Positions 1 to 9,418 of a stretch of 64,000 nt of DNA are shown here, in pieces. The translations under genes were made by a program, and so were the position numbers. A model generated the notes under the pieces. The model did not search any database and was not told the DNA's origin. It worked only from the letters and a program-made list of their open reading frames with translations. The stretch's first letter is position 1. The number at the start of each line of letters is the position of its first letter. Source of the DNA: Burkholderia sp. GAS332 (GTDB lineage Bacteria; Pseudomonadota; Gammaproteobacteria; Burkholderiales; Burkholderiaceae); the NCBI GenBank assembly GCA_900142905.1, contig FSRV01000001.1, forward strand, positions 1 through 64,000. The letters are read 5' to 3'.

Positions 1-1
1 A

Positions 2-157
2 AAACATAGTCACGGTGGCACGGTTACTAGCGCCTCGACAATCGCGGCGACAGCCAGCAAAGGTATTGCGCACAATAAGCAGGTCACGTGTCCCATTCAC
101 CGCGATAATCACATTGCGGACGACGACGATACGGTTGTTATTGAAGGCGCAGGCTGA
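2..157 (+). CDS. PAAR-domain protein, C-terminal fragment (5' end outside window)
   Basis: The open frame enters from the left edge and stops with TGA at 155-157. The visible 51 residues include KHSHGG, TCPIH and NHIADDDDT, the pattern of the short PAAR proteins that cap VgrG spikes in T6SS. A full-length paralogue lies at 5022-5282 on the - strand and aligns residue for residue through the CPIH..NHIAD segment. The copy here ends about 20 residues earlier, at EGAG, and so lacks the tail (ARDGYKTACGATL) of the other copy. The next gene starts 30 bases downstream and is also a paralogue of the neighbour of the second PAAR gene. The role as a spike tip is inferred from the family. Confidence 0.8.
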   Translation, partial: KHSHGGTVTSASTIAATASKGIAHNKQVTCPIHRDNHIADDDDTVVIEGAG

Positions 158-187
158 AAATAAGAGAACGATGAACGGGGAAAATGC

Positions 188-1609
188 ATGAGCCAGCGTT
201 CGACGTTACGCAATGTGGCCGCTGTGGCCGCGGTGTTCGTCCTGGTGTGGGGGATCGCACTGTTTTACTGGAGGTCGATCTATCGGGTGCCTAGCGGGCA
301 AGATCTGCTGCTGGTAGGTATCGCGCTGCCGGTGTTGTTGATCGCCAGTTTCATCGGCGTGCGCAAGAGCATTGCCCTGACGCGGACGCCAGCACCCGGC
401 GCGCGCGCGATAAAAGCTACCGCGCCCACCCCCTCCATTGCCGATGACGATTCGTCGACATGGACGCTGGCCGTGCTCGACAGCAGCCTGTCCCTTCCCG
501 CCGGCACCACCTCCGACGAAATTGGCGCGCTGGCAAGGCAACAGCAGGTGGTCGGATTGCATGCCGAACTGAGGCAGGCCGACCAGACACGCATTTTTGC
601 AAGCAACGTCGCCTCGGTTTCGCTAGACGATTTCGATGAAAGCCTGCTCCCTGACGGCACCGCCGCGAACCTTGGCGACCAACACAGGCGCGCGCTGATG
701 CTGGCTGGCGAGGCGCTCGACGATCTGATGCAACGCCATGCGGTGGTGACCCTCGCCTCTCATGAAGACGCGCACCCGGATGTCGCACCCTTCGAACTTC
801 ATCTGCTGCTGCCCGAGCGCTGGAAGCGCGAGGCACCCACCCTCGCCACCTGGTTAGATGCGCACCTGGCTCGCGAACCCTGGTCGCCGGCTACGACGCG
901 CGCGCGCGTGACGACCGTCGCCAATCCGGTTCAGGCCTTGGCTGTAGTAGACGATCTGAATGTGTCGCTCAATCGAGATTCATCGCCGGCCCGCCATATC
1001 GTGCTGGCCTGCGACTCGTGGCTTGGGGAGGACGAGATGACCCTTCTCGAACGCACCGACCGGCTTTACGGTCGCAATCGCCCGGACGGCCATATTCCTG
1101 GCGAAGGCGCTTGCGCCCTGCTGCTCGCGCTTCGAGGCGAAAACGCCGCGTTGCCGGTGGCGCGGGTCCATCGCATGCGGGCAGCCGAGCGTTTGTCCTC
1201 CGCCGACGAACCGGAGCAAGCGCGCGACGACACGACGATGCATCTACTCGACAGTGCGCGCACGCAAACGGCGGCGCCCGGTCTGGAGGTGAAGGCCTGC
1301 GCGCTGGTCAGCGACGCCAGTCAGCGCACTAGCCGGCGCACCGAGATTACCGGCGTGGCCGAGTCAGTCTGGCCCGGTTCGAATGCGGAAAGCCGGTGCC
1401 AGCACCTTGGCCTCGCCAATGGGGAGAGCGGCGCCGTACTGGCGCTGAGCGCGGTCGCGATCGCCGCGGCCCATAGCCTCAACGAATTGCAGCCGACTTT
1501 TGCGGTTTCTCTCGCCGACCCTCTGGCGCGAGCCGCGGTGCTGGTCAGCCCTCCTTGGACGGCGCCGGCGGACGCGCAGACCGAGGCGGTTACGGGCGCT
1601 GCCGCATGA
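188..1609 (+). CDS. Membrane-anchored T6SS-associated protein, degenerate thiolase/KAS-like (copy 1)
   Basis: A 473-residue protein of unproven function. Two membrane helices (about residues 8-28 and 40-58) are followed by a soluble domain of about 400 residues. The motif NRPDGHIPGEGACALLLA (about 297-314) and a C-terminal GLANGESGAVLALSAVAIA segment resemble the GEGA and G(H/N)xGASG elements of beta-ketoacyl synthases. No TACAT-type active-site cysteine is visible and the C-terminal His position is not conserved, so a catalytic role is unlikely. This fold assignment is my inference. The start is ATG at 188 behind GGGGAAAA. A paralogue with the same architecture lies at 3589-5025 on the opposite strand, also adjacent to a PAAR gene, so the protein probably works with PAAR or spike components. 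Confidence 0.75.
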   Translation: MSQRSTLRNVAAVAAVFVLVWGIALFYWRSIYRVPSGQDLLLVGIALPVLLIASFIGVRKSIALTRTPAPGARAIKATAPTPSIADDDSSTWTLAVLDSSLSLPAGTTSDEIGALARQQQVVGLHAELRQADQTRIFASNVASVSLDDFDESLLPDGTAANLGDQHRRALMLAGEALDDLMQRHAVVTLASHEDAHPDVAPFELHLLLPERWKREAPTLATWLDAHLAREPWSPATTRARVTTVANPVQALAVVDDLNVSLNRDSSPARHIVLACDSWLGEDEMTLLERTDRLYGRNRPDGHIPGEGACALLLALRGENAALPVARVHRMRAAERLSSADEPEQARDDTTMHLLDSARTQTAAPGLEVKACALVSDASQRTSRRTEITGVAESVWPGSNAESRCQHLGLANGESGAVLALSAVAIAAAHSLNELQPTFAVSLADPLARAAVLVSPPWTAPADAQTEAVTGAAA

Positions 1610-1710
1610 GCGCATCCACACAAGCCGGGCCGCGGGCTGGCAGCCGGGTTCGTATGGGCTGCGCGCTTCCCGTATCCTGTGCGAACGATATCCCTGCGAG
1701 AGAATGACTC

Positions 1711-3555
1711 ATGGACGACCTGGTACGCTATTACGAACGGGAGCTTGCTCTCTTGCGCGAGCGGGCACGCGAGTTCGCGGAGCGTTACCCCAAGATCGCC
1801 ACGCGCCTCGCCCTCAGGGGGGATAGCGGGAGCGAAGATCCTCATGCAGAGCGTCTGTTCGAAACGTTCGCGTTGCTCGCGGCGCGCGCGGCGAAAAACA
1901 TCGAAGATGACTATCCAGAGTTCACGAAAGCATTGATCGGGACGTTGTACCCGCACTACCTGCGCCCGTTTCCCTCCTGCTCCATCGCCTGCTTCGATGT
2001 GGACAGCAGCCGGGCCGCGCAAATGTCCTCGTCGGTTACTATCCCGCGCGGTACGGAACTCTATAGCCGTCCCGTGCGTGGAACGAAAGTATTCTTCCGT
2101 ACTGCGTACGATGTGACATTGTCGCCACTGCGATTGACCGGAGCCCGCTTTCACGCCATCGCGCAGGTGCCGAGTCTCTCCCGTGCGCCAGCCGGGGCTA
2201 GCGCGCAGATTTCGCTGACTTTCGGGATTCAGTCGGGCCATGCTTCGGCAGCGGAATTGCAGTTGGATTCGGTCCGGCTGTACACGCAGGGCGAACCGCT
2301 ATTTACGGCAGCGCTTCGCGATGCGCTGTCGATGCGCGCGTTGTGCGCCTATGTGGAACCCGGACAAAGCGGACGCTGGATTGCACTCGACCGCTTCCCC
2401 TTCACCGCTGCCGGGATGGCTCGTGCCGACGCGCTGGTACCGTACCCTGAAACGTCGGATCCTGCCTATCTGCTGCTCAGCGAATATTTTGCTTACCCGG
2501 AAAAGTTCGGCTTCTTCGACTGTGATCTCCGGCAGGCTGGCCGTTTAGGTGGAAGACAGTTCACCTTGCATGTGCTGCTGAAGCATATCCTGGCCGATTC
2601 TGCCGAGGCGCGCGTCCTGCAGAGTCTCGCAACGGAGCATGTTTTGCTGGGTTGCACACCGGTCGTCAACCTGTTCGAGACATCGGGCAAACTTGGCGAT
2701 CAGGCCAGTGCGTCATCGACCGAGGCCGCGTATCCGCTGGTGGTGGACGAGCAAATTGCGCACGCTTACGAGGTGTATTCAGTCGACTCCGTCGCCCAGA
2801 CCAAACAAACCCCGCAAGGCGACAAAGTCTCGGTGTTCGATCCGCTTTATTCATTGCGGCACAGTCTGCGTCCCAACCGCGATACGATTTACTGGAAGTT
2901 GCACAGGGACGATCTAGCGGCGCGCAATAGTCCTGGCCTGGAAGTGGCCTTGAGTTTTGTGAACGGCGATCTCGAAGTCGCGCCACCGCCGAACGCCTTG
3001 GATTGCAAGCTCACCTGCAGCAATCGCGACCTGCCCGAACATCTCGAGTATGGCTTGCCGGGTGGAGATTTGACGCTGGAGGGCGGTACGCTCGCCCGGC
3101 GTATTTCCCTGCTGCACCGGCCTACCAAGTCGATACGCTTCAGGCACGGACACAATGCCCTGTGGCGGTTGATTTCGCAGCTGTCGCTCAACCCTGTGCA
3201 GTTGACAGGGGGGGCCGAGCCGATTCGGGACTTGCTTAAACTTCACAACCTTCAGGACTCCGCGATCTCCGTCCGTCAGATAGAGGGCGTGGTGGATCTG
3301 ACGCAGAAAGTTGTGACAGCATGGGTGCCCAGTCAGCCCTTTGCTGGCATGGCGCGCGGCATTGAAATTCACCTCACCGTCGACCCGGACTGCTTCGCCG
3401 GCACGGGTGTTCACGTCTTCGCAAAAGTGATGGACGAACTCGTGAGCTTGTATGTGACCACCAATAGTTTTACCCAGTTGGTGTTGCTTTCCAGTAAGGA
3501 CGGTGAGGAATTGCTGAGATGCCCACGCCGTACCGGCAGCGCGTTTCTGACGTGA
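1711..3555 (+). CDS. tssF: T6SS baseplate subunit TssF (VasA/ImpG family), orphan copy
   Basis: A 614-residue protein of full family length. The N-terminus (MDDLVRYYERELALLRERA, then EFAERYPKIA and a TLYPHYLRPFPS segment) is the standard TssF opening. TssF is a cytoplasmic baseplate wedge component that normally sits in an operon as tssE-tssF-tssG. Here no tssG, tssE or sheath gene is adjacent: the gene is followed head-on by a convergent gene 33 bases away and preceded by the PAAR-membrane protein pair. It is therefore an orphan or auxiliary copy. It could serve a main T6SS cluster elsewhere, act as a variant baseplate subunit, or be a leftover of a rearranged cluster. The frame is intact with no visible damage. 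Confidence 0.92.
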   Translation: MDDLVRYYERELALLRERAREFAERYPKIATRLALRGDSGSEDPHAERLFETFALLAARAAKNIEDDYPEFTKALIGTLYPHYLRPFPSCSIACFDVDSSRAAQMSSSVTIPRGTELYSRPVRGTKVFFRTAYDVTLSPLRLTGARFHAIAQVPSLSRAPAGASAQISLTFGIQSGHASAAELQLDSVRLYTQGEPLFTAALRDALSMRALCAYVEPGQSGRWIALDRFPFTAAGMARADALVPYPETSDPAYLLLSEYFAYPEKFGFFDCDLRQAGRLGGRQFTLHVLLKHILADSAEARVLQSLATEHVLLGCTPVVNLFETSGKLGDQASASSTEAAYPLVVDEQIAHAYEVYSVDSVAQTKQTPQGDKVSVFDPLYSLRHSLRPNRDTIYWKLHRDDLAARNSPGLEVALSFVNGDLEVAPPPNALDCKLTCSNRDLPEHLEYGLPGGDLTLEGGTLARRISLLHRPTKSIRFRHGHNALWRLISQLSLNPVQLTGGAEPIRDLLKLHNLQDSAISVRQIEGVVDLTQKVVTAWVPSQPFAGMARGIEIHLTVDPDCFAGTGVHVFAKVMDELVSLYVTTNSFTQLVLLSSKDGEELLRCPRRTGSAFLT

Positions 3556-3588
3556 GCGCGACTTTCGCGCACACGCACGAACATGGCA

Positions 3589-5025
3589 TCACACCGAGTC
3601 CTGAGCGTTCGACGGCGCGGACGGCTTCTGCGGGAGGCTAACAAGCATCACCCCTCGCGCTGTCGCATCGCTGGTCGAGACGGCGAAAGTCGGCTGTTGC
3701 TCCCTGAGGCTGTGGTCGCCGGCCACTGCGATCGCGCTCAGCGCCAGCACCGCACCGCTCTCGCCGTTTGCGAGACCCAGATGCAGGCAGCGCCCGCTGG
3801 TGTCCGAGTTTGGCCACGCCAGCTCGGCCACAACCGTCATTTCCGCACGCCGGCTGATCCGTTGGTCGGCGTCGCTGACCAGCGCGCACGCCGCGATCTC
3901 CAGTTCGGGCGCCACCGTATGCTTGCGTGCCGAATCGAGCAATTGCATCACAGCGTCTCCCCGCTGTTGGCCGGCTTGCTCGACGGGAGCAGAAAGGCGG
4001 CTCGAGATGAGCCGATGAATGTGCGCTGCTGGAACGACATCCGCCGCCGCAGGATGGGCGAGCAACAATGCGCAGGCGCCTTCGCCGAGCACGTGCCCGT
4101 TGGGGCGCTGCTGCGTGTAGAGCTGGTCGAGATTGTCCAGCGAATCGACCGTGGCCCTGCCGAGGGATGAGTCGAGAGCCAGCACGATGTGACGTGTCGT
4201 GAGCGGCTGCTTACGGAGGACCTCGTTCAGTCGGTCCAGCATCGCCAAAGCTTCGACCGGATCGGCCACGCACACCGGGGCGACGCGCTCCATGCGTGGC
4301 ATCCATTGCTCGCGGGCGAGGTGCGCGTCGAGCCATGCGGCGAGCGTCGCCGCCACCGGTTGCCAACGTTCGGGAAATAGCAGATGCAGCTTGAGCGACG
4401 GTTGTTCCGTCGAGATGTTGGCATCAGCGCTCGCGGCGCCGGCCTGGCGTTCCATCAACTCGTCGAGCGTCTCGGCAGCCAGCAGCATCGCGCGCCGGTG
4501 TTCGTCGTTCAACGCCTCTGCCGAGTCGGGCGGCAGCAGACTTTCATCGAAACGATCGGGCGCGATTGAGGCGACCCCGCTGGCAAAGAGTCTCACGCCG
4601 TCGTGGCGCGTCAGATCGGGGTGCAGTTTAACCACGGCTGCTTCGCGGGCAGCGTCGCCGATTTCCTCGGGCGTGATACCCGACGGCAGGCGCAGGCTGC
4701 TGTCGAGCAATGCCATCGTCCACTGTTGTGCGGAATCGTCGCCGGAAGCCACGCCTGTCGCCTGACCGGCGGGTTGGACGACGCGCTCCGGCTGCCGTAT
4801 CCGCTCGATACTCCTGCGGCCCAGCGCGAGTCCCACGACCAGTAGCATAGGCAATGCCACGCCGCATAGCAGCAGGTCCCGCCAGGTGGGCGCGTGATAG
4901 GTTGTCTTCCAGTACAACGCAGCGACAATCCATACAGAAACGAATATCGCGACCGCTGTCAGGGCGGTGCTCAATCTCGAGCGCTGGACCACGCTTTTCC
5001 CTGCCGATCCCTGTGCCGTGCTCAT
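3589..5025 (-). CDS. Membrane-anchored T6SS-associated protein, degenerate thiolase/KAS-like (copy 2)
   Basis: 478 residues, paralogous over its full length to the protein at 188-1609. Shared features are two N-terminal membrane helices, a conserved LLDSSL(R/S)LP(A/S)G segment, FDESLLP, EHRRA(M/L)LA.E.LD(D/E)LM, NGHVLGEGACALLL and a C-terminal GLANGESGAVLALSAIA block. Function is unknown; the last two blocks recall beta-ketoacyl synthase motifs without the catalytic Cys/His set. Its ATG overlaps the stop of the upstream PAAR gene by four bases (ATGA at 5022-5025), which implies translational coupling with the spike tip protein. It converges on tssF, whose stop is 33 bases away. Confidence 0.75.
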   Translation of the reverse strand: MSTAQGSAGKSVVQRSRLSTALTAVAIFVSVWIVAALYWKTTYHAPTWRDLLLCGVALPMLLVVGLALGRRSIERIRQPERVVQPAGQATGVASGDDSAQQWTMALLDSSLRLPSGITPEEIGDAAREAAVVKLHPDLTRHDGVRLFASGVASIAPDRFDESLLPPDSAEALNDEHRRAMLLAAETLDELMERQAGAASADANISTEQPSLKLHLLFPERWQPVAATLAAWLDAHLAREQWMPRMERVAPVCVADPVEALAMLDRLNEVLRKQPLTTRHIVLALDSSLGRATVDSLDNLDQLYTQQRPNGHVLGEGACALLLAHPAAADVVPAAHIHRLISSRLSAPVEQAGQQRGDAVMQLLDSARKHTVAPELEIAACALVSDADQRISRRAEMTVVAELAWPNSDTSGRCLHLGLANGESGAVLALSAIAVAGDHSLREQQPTFAVSTSDATARGVMLVSLPQKPSAPSNAQDSV

Positions 5026-5282
5026 GCGCCGCCGGTGGTCGACTGGCTCGCGATCAGCGTCGCGCCGCAGGCGGTTTTGTAGCCGTCGCGGGCCGCGCCT
5101 TCGTTTTCGATGATGGCCGTGTCGTCGCCGTCGGCGATGTGGTTGGGGCCATGAATCGGGCAGGTTACTTTATCGTTGCGGCGGGCGATGTTCTTGCCGC
5201 CGATTTTGGCGCTGGTTGCCGCGCTGGTAACGGAGCCGCCGTGGCTGTGTTTGTCGCCGAGGACAATGAATGGACGTGTCAT
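5022..5282 (-). CDS. PAAR-domain protein (T6SS spike tip)
   Basis: 86 residues. MTRPFIVLGDKHSHGGSV opens the domain, and CPIHGPNHIADGDDT is the conserved core of the small single-domain PAAR proteins that sharpen the VgrG trimer. I chose ATG at 5282 because the PAAR fold begins there and a GGAAA ribosome-binding site precedes it; the longer upstream frame to 5411 adds residues foreign to the family. It overlaps the downstream membrane-protein gene by four bases and is paralogous to the fragment at the left edge. The divergent neighbour, 474 bases away, is a vgrG gene. Confidence 0.88.
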   Translation of the reverse strand: MTRPFIVLGDKHSHGGSVTSAATSAKIGGKNIARRNDKVTCPIHGPNHIADGDDTAIIENEGAARDGYKTACGATLIASQSTTGGA

Positions 5283-5756
5283 GCGCTGGTTTCCTTTTCG
5301 TTCCATCCGTTTGCGCCATGCGTATTGGATGAGCTGATCGCACTCGGCCGATTGGCGGAAACGGGGATTCCCGATTTTACTTGCTAATGCCGATAGGAAG
5401 CGATACTCCAATCCGGCGTTTTAATTCAGGCATCAGCGATTCCTCTTTCAGATAAGGCAATGCCGATCACATAAGGCAATGCCGATCGTCAGCGAGGATT
5501 TGAATTGCTTCGGCATAGTGCTGCCAATGTCGAGCCATTTGTTAAATATCAGAGTTTTTATGGCATAAGCCTCGGACTGTCATTTAAAATGTCTGACCGC
5601 AAACGGGGGCCGTATCAACACGCATCTGAATACGCGGGGTGACGCCGTCGGCGTTTCAAGAAAGCGGTCATATTGCCCGACTAATGAATCCCCGGTTTCC
5701 TGTGCGGCAATATGTACTCAAAAACAGCGGTCTTAATTTGAGAGAGCGGGACCCAC
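5283..5756. other. Intergenic region between divergent PAAR and vgrG genes
   Basis: 474 bases without a convincing gene. It must carry the promoters for the leftward PAAR pair and the rightward vgrG module. It is more AT-rich than its surroundings and holds a short tandem repeat (5452-5487). I could not identify a sigma-54 or sigma-70 promoter with confidence. Confidence 0.6.
5452..5487. repeat. Two direct copies of a 17-bp motif
   Basis: The motif ATAAGGCAATGCCGATC occurs at 5452-5468 and again at 5471-5487, a spacing of 19 bases. It lies in the divergent promoter region between the PAAR gene and vgrG. It could be a regulator site or a replication-slippage product; nothing else supports a function. 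Confidence 0.6.
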
Positions 5757-8552
5757 ATGAGCGTTATCGCGCAATTCACGTCGATGTTCAGCACGTTTAA
5801 TCGTCTCTATTCGCTCGAGGGGAGCGGGCCTTTATCGGCCATGCAGATCGAGCGTTGGGTCGGCCGCGAGTCGCTTGGCGACAATTATCAATGGGATGTC
5901 TACGCGTTGGCCACCGATCCGGGCCTGGATCTGGAGGCGATGCTCGGTCAGCGCGCCACGATTCGAACCACGTTGGCTGACGGCACGGTTGCAACCCGTA
6001 GTGGCCTCGTGGCCGAGGCCGAATGTATCGGCTACGACGCGGGCCTTGCCCGCTACTATCTGCAATTGGTGCCTTGGCTGGCGGCATTGACCCACGGCCG
6101 CGACGAGCGCACGTTCGTCAACCAGACGGTGGCCGAGGTGCTCGGCACGATCTTCGGCGATTACGCCAATATCGCCCAATGGCGCTTCACGACGGATGCG
6201 AATCAGCGCATCGAGGCGCTTGGCCCGAGCGATTACATTGTCCAGTACCGCACTCACAGCCACTACGATTTCGTCCGCCATCTGCTTGCCGCGGCGGGCC
6301 TGGGCTTTTGCTTCGTCGAAGATGCGGATGCGCCGTCCGGCCATACGTTGCTGATTTTCGACGACAGCACGCAGCTTCCCGAAGACGATACTTCCGTTCG
6401 CCTCGGCGGCGTGCCGCAACGCCTGAGCGACATGGCGACGGCGGCGGACGACATGATCCTCGGCATGGGGCAGTCGCTGTCGCTAACGGCCGACCGTCTC
6501 ACGTTGATCAGCAGCGACTATCGCAGCAACCAGTCGACCACGGCGGCGGCGAGCCTCGGCAATCCCGGGGGGGCCCGCGAACTGTACGACGACGTCGGGC
6601 CGGAGGCCTTCGCCAGCCTTCGCCAGGCCGAGGACACCGCACGACGCCAGGCGCAAGCGATCGTTTCCGACGCGCGCTTCTGGACCGGCTACAGCACGTT
6701 GCGCACGGCCACGTCCGGCCGGGCGCTGCGGCCAACGCAGGCGCCGTGGGGGCAGGTTCGCGGGGGAGCACAGGTGCCCGATGCGTTTCTGCTGACAGCA
6801 GTGCAGCATGTCGGCGTCAACAATTTGCCGCAGACCGTCATGGAAACGGTTGAGCGGAGTCTCGGTGCATTGCCGTCGGCGGATCTCGATTCGCGCGTGC
6901 TCAAGCAGGCGAAGGCCGGAGGCTACGCGAATCGCTTCGAGGCGGTGCCGCGCTCACAGCCCTGGCGTCCCACGCTGGAGGACGGCACGGGGCAGCGCTT
7001 GAATCCGGTGTCGACGGCGCTCGGCGCGCAGACCGCCATCGTGGTTGGTCCGCAGGGGGAATCCAGTCCGGGTGCGACCGGTCCGGTTCACATGGATGCA
7101 CAGGGCCGGTTGCGGCTGCGCTTTCACTGGCAGGCCGAGGGCGACACCGGCACCTATCCGACCCGCACCATGCAGCGGCTGGCCAGCGACGGGCACGGGC
7201 TGCAGCAGATCCAGCGGATCGGCCAGGAAGTGCTGGTGCAGTTCCACCACGGCTTGATCGACCGACCGATCGTGCTCGGCGGCCTGTTCAACGGCCGCGG
7301 GGAAGGTGGCGAAGCCCCGACGCCCGGCGGCGAACCGGGGCAGACGCTCGACGAATCGGTCTACCGGCAAGCGGCGGACCAGATGGCGAGCGCCCAGGGC
7401 AATCTTTCCGGTGGTCACGGTCCGGCCTGGCATGGCGCGGGTGCGGGCGCGACCCGGCACAATCACGCTGGCGCGCTGTCGGGTTTCAAGAGCCAGGGCT
7501 TCGACGGCGAGGGCGGCAATCAACTGGTGGCGGACGACAGCGACGGCATGGGCCGTCTGCAGATGAGCACGAGTCATGCGGCCACGCAGTTCAATCTGGG
7601 ACATCTACGCTACCAGGCGGATAACTACCTCGGCAGCTTCCGTGGGCAGGGCGTCGAGTTGCGCTCGGATGCCTACGGCGCCGTGCGCGGCGAACGGGGC
7701 GTGCTGATCAGCAGTTACGCGGCGGGCGCGGGGCAGCCCGCGGGCGACGTTGCCCCGCTGCAGTCGTTGCTCGCGCAGCAAATCACCCTGGCCCGTCTGC
7801 TCGACAAGACGGCCGACACGCACCAGACCCTGCCGCTGGCAGCACAGCGCGGTGTGAAGAGCGCCGATCAGTCGACGATCAACGGCCAAGCCGCGCCGCT
7901 TGACGCGCTGGCACAGAGCTTCGGGACCACGGTGAGTGCGGACGGCTTCCAGCAAGGGGTGGCCGATGCACCGAATCGGGCGACGGACAAGCCCCTGCCT
8001 CACACCGGCGACGCCGTGCTGGGCATCGAAGCGCAGGGCGGCCAGGGTGTCCTCGCCGGACAGGCGCTGCAGTGGGCAGCTGGCGAAACCCTGACCGTCG
8101 GCAGCGGCCTCGACACCAACGTGGCCGTCAACAAGGCGCTGCGCGTGCACAGCGGCCAGGGCATTGGCTGGCTCGCGGGCGCCAACGCGGCGAACGGCGT
8201 GGGGTTGAGCGTGATCGCGGGCAAGGACAATCTCGACCTGCAGGCCCAGCACGACGTGCTGGCGCTGCGTTCACGAGACGAGTTGAAGGTGGCGTCCATC
8301 GGTGCGGACGTCGAGCTGGCCGCAAAGAAAACCGTGCACCTCGCGGTGAGCGGCGGCGCGCATCTGACCATCGAGGGCGGCAATGTGACCTTCGGCTGTC
8401 CGGGCGCGTTGGTGGTGCATGCGGCGGAGCACTCGTTCGACGGGCCGGACCAGTTGGATACGCAATTGCCCAATTTTCCCGACAAGGTTTGCGTGGAGTG
8501 TCTGTTGCACGCAATGGAATCGGGTAGTGCTTTGGCGGCGAAGGCGGCCTGA
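5757..8552 (+). CDS. vgrG: T6SS spike protein VgrG (module 1)
   Basis: 931 residues. The N-terminal part (about 1-550) has the gp27/gp5-like VgrG organisation, with a conserved FxxLVPWLAxL..GRDERTFVNQTVxEV segment, the R(V/L)RFHWQAEGD beta-barrel segment and GQEVLVQF. The C-terminal part (about 560-931) is a DUF2345-type extended beta-prism with repeated LRV/LTA-type strands, ending in ALAAKAA. No toxin domain is obvious. VgrG trimers puncture target envelopes and carry effectors docked on them. The stop overlaps the start of the DUF4123 adaptor gene by one base (TGATG), so this VgrG most likely loads the DUF2235 effector encoded downstream. Confidence 0.95.
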   Translation: MSVIAQFTSMFSTFNRLYSLEGSGPLSAMQIERWVGRESLGDNYQWDVYALATDPGLDLEAMLGQRATIRTTLADGTVATRSGLVAEAECIGYDAGLARYYLQLVPWLAALTHGRDERTFVNQTVAEVLGTIFGDYANIAQWRFTTDANQRIEALGPSDYIVQYRTHSHYDFVRHLLAAAGLGFCFVEDADAPSGHTLLIFDDSTQLPEDDTSVRLGGVPQRLSDMATAADDMILGMGQSLSLTADRLTLISSDYRSNQSTTAAASLGNPGGARELYDDVGPEAFASLRQAEDTARRQAQAIVSDARFWTGYSTLRTATSGRALRPTQAPWGQVRGGAQVPDAFLLTAVQHVGVNNLPQTVMETVERSLGALPSADLDSRVLKQAKAGGYANRFEAVPRSQPWRPTLEDGTGQRLNPVSTALGAQTAIVVGPQGESSPGATGPVHMDAQGRLRLRFHWQAEGDTGTYPTRTMQRLASDGHGLQQIQRIGQEVLVQFHHGLIDRPIVLGGLFNGRGEGGEAPTPGGEPGQTLDESVYRQAADQMASAQGNLSGGHGPAWHGAGAGATRHNHAGALSGFKSQGFDGEGGNQLVADDSDGMGRLQMSTSHAATQFNLGHLRYQADNYLGSFRGQGVELRSDAYGAVRGERGVLISSYAAGAGQPAGDVAPLQSLLAQQITLARLLDKTADTHQTLPLAAQRGVKSADQSTINGQAAPLDALAQSFGTTVSADGFQQGVADAPNRATDKPLPHTGDAVLGIEAQGGQGVLAGQALQWAAGETLTVGSGLDTNVAVNKALRVHSGQGIGWLAGANAANGVGLSVIAGKDNLDLQAQHDVLALRSRDELKVASIGADVELAAKKTVHLAVSGGAHLTIEGGNVTFGCPGALVVHAAEHSFDGPDQLDTQLPNFPDKVCVECLLHAMESGSALAAKAA

Positions 8553-9418
8553 TGCCGATGGACACTTCCGACTGGATCGACGCTTACCCCAGCGAGGCAT
8601 TGCCGCAACTTCGGCAGGTGCTGGACCGGGCGTCCGACGCGGCCGGCTATTGGCATGTGCTGTTCGACATGGGGTTCTTGCCGGCGCTGCGTGAGCACTT
8701 GCCGGCGCTGTGCCCTGACAGTCACGTCGTCGCGCTCTATGAAGGGGTGTACGACGGCGAAGATCTGCTGCCGATTTCGCCGTGCCTGATGTCGCTGCCC
8801 ATCGATGCGGAACAGCGCGCGGCGTTGTGCGCGGGCCTGCTGCGGCATACCGATGGACGACCGATGCTCAGTCTGTTGCGCACGGCGTATGGCGTCGACG
8901 CATTGGCGGCGCATCTGCGCAGGCAACTGGAAGCGCGCGCGGCAGACGACGAGGCGTTTCTTGTGCCGTTCGCCGATACACGCTGCTTGCCGGTTTGGGC
9001 CGAGGTGCTGAGCCCCGTGCAGCGAGCGCGGTTTTTTGCCGGGATCGAGAGCTGGTGGTATTTCGATCGCGAGGCTTCGCTCGTGCCGGTGCGGTTCGAT
9101 GCGCAAGGTGTTGCCGGCGAGGTTGGCGATGTCGACGAGGTTGACGCGCAAGCGGATGATCCGTATTCGATCGATGCCCGGCAGATGGCGGTGCTCAGGC
9201 AGGCCGCGAAAATCGATACGCTGATTTTCCATATCCGGCAGCGTCCGGACAGTTTTGGGTTGTTGACGGCAGCGCCGTCGCAGGTGCATGCCTGTGTTAG
9301 CGCGGTGTGGGCGAGCGAGCCGGCTTCCCCTGGCGCTGCGGCGCGGGCGGCGCTGGAGGCGCTCGCGGATGCCGGCATGCTGGTGCCGTTTGATATGCGA
9401 GGAACGAATGCCGCGTGA
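8552..9418 (+). CDS. DUF4123 T6SS adaptor/chaperone (module 1)
   Basis: 288 residues. The DUF4123 region spans about residues 20-160: a YEGVYDGEDLLPISPCLMSL segment, then PMLSLLRT, FLVPFADTRCLPVW and RFFAGIESWWYF, typical of effector adaptors (Tap/TEC proteins) that load a specific cargo onto its partner VgrG. It starts at the TGATG overlap with vgrG; an in-frame ATG two codons on (8558) is an alternative. It is followed by lipoprotein genes and a lipase-type effector, so the likely client is the DUF2235 protein at 10663-13068. The chaperone role is family knowledge and the client is inferred from position. Confidence 0.9.
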   Translation: MPMDTSDWIDAYPSEALPQLRQVLDRASDAAGYWHVLFDMGFLPALREHLPALCPDSHVVALYEGVYDGEDLLPISPCLMSLPIDAEQRAALCAGLLRHTDGRPMLSLLRTAYGVDALAAHLRRQLEARAADDEAFLVPFADTRCLPVWAEVLSPVQRARFFAGIESWWYFDREASLVPVRFDAQGVAGEVGDVDEVDAQADDPYSIDARQMAVLRQAAKIDTLIFHIRQRPDSFGLLTAAPSQVHACVSAVWASEPASPGAAARAALEALADAGMLVPFDMRGTNAA

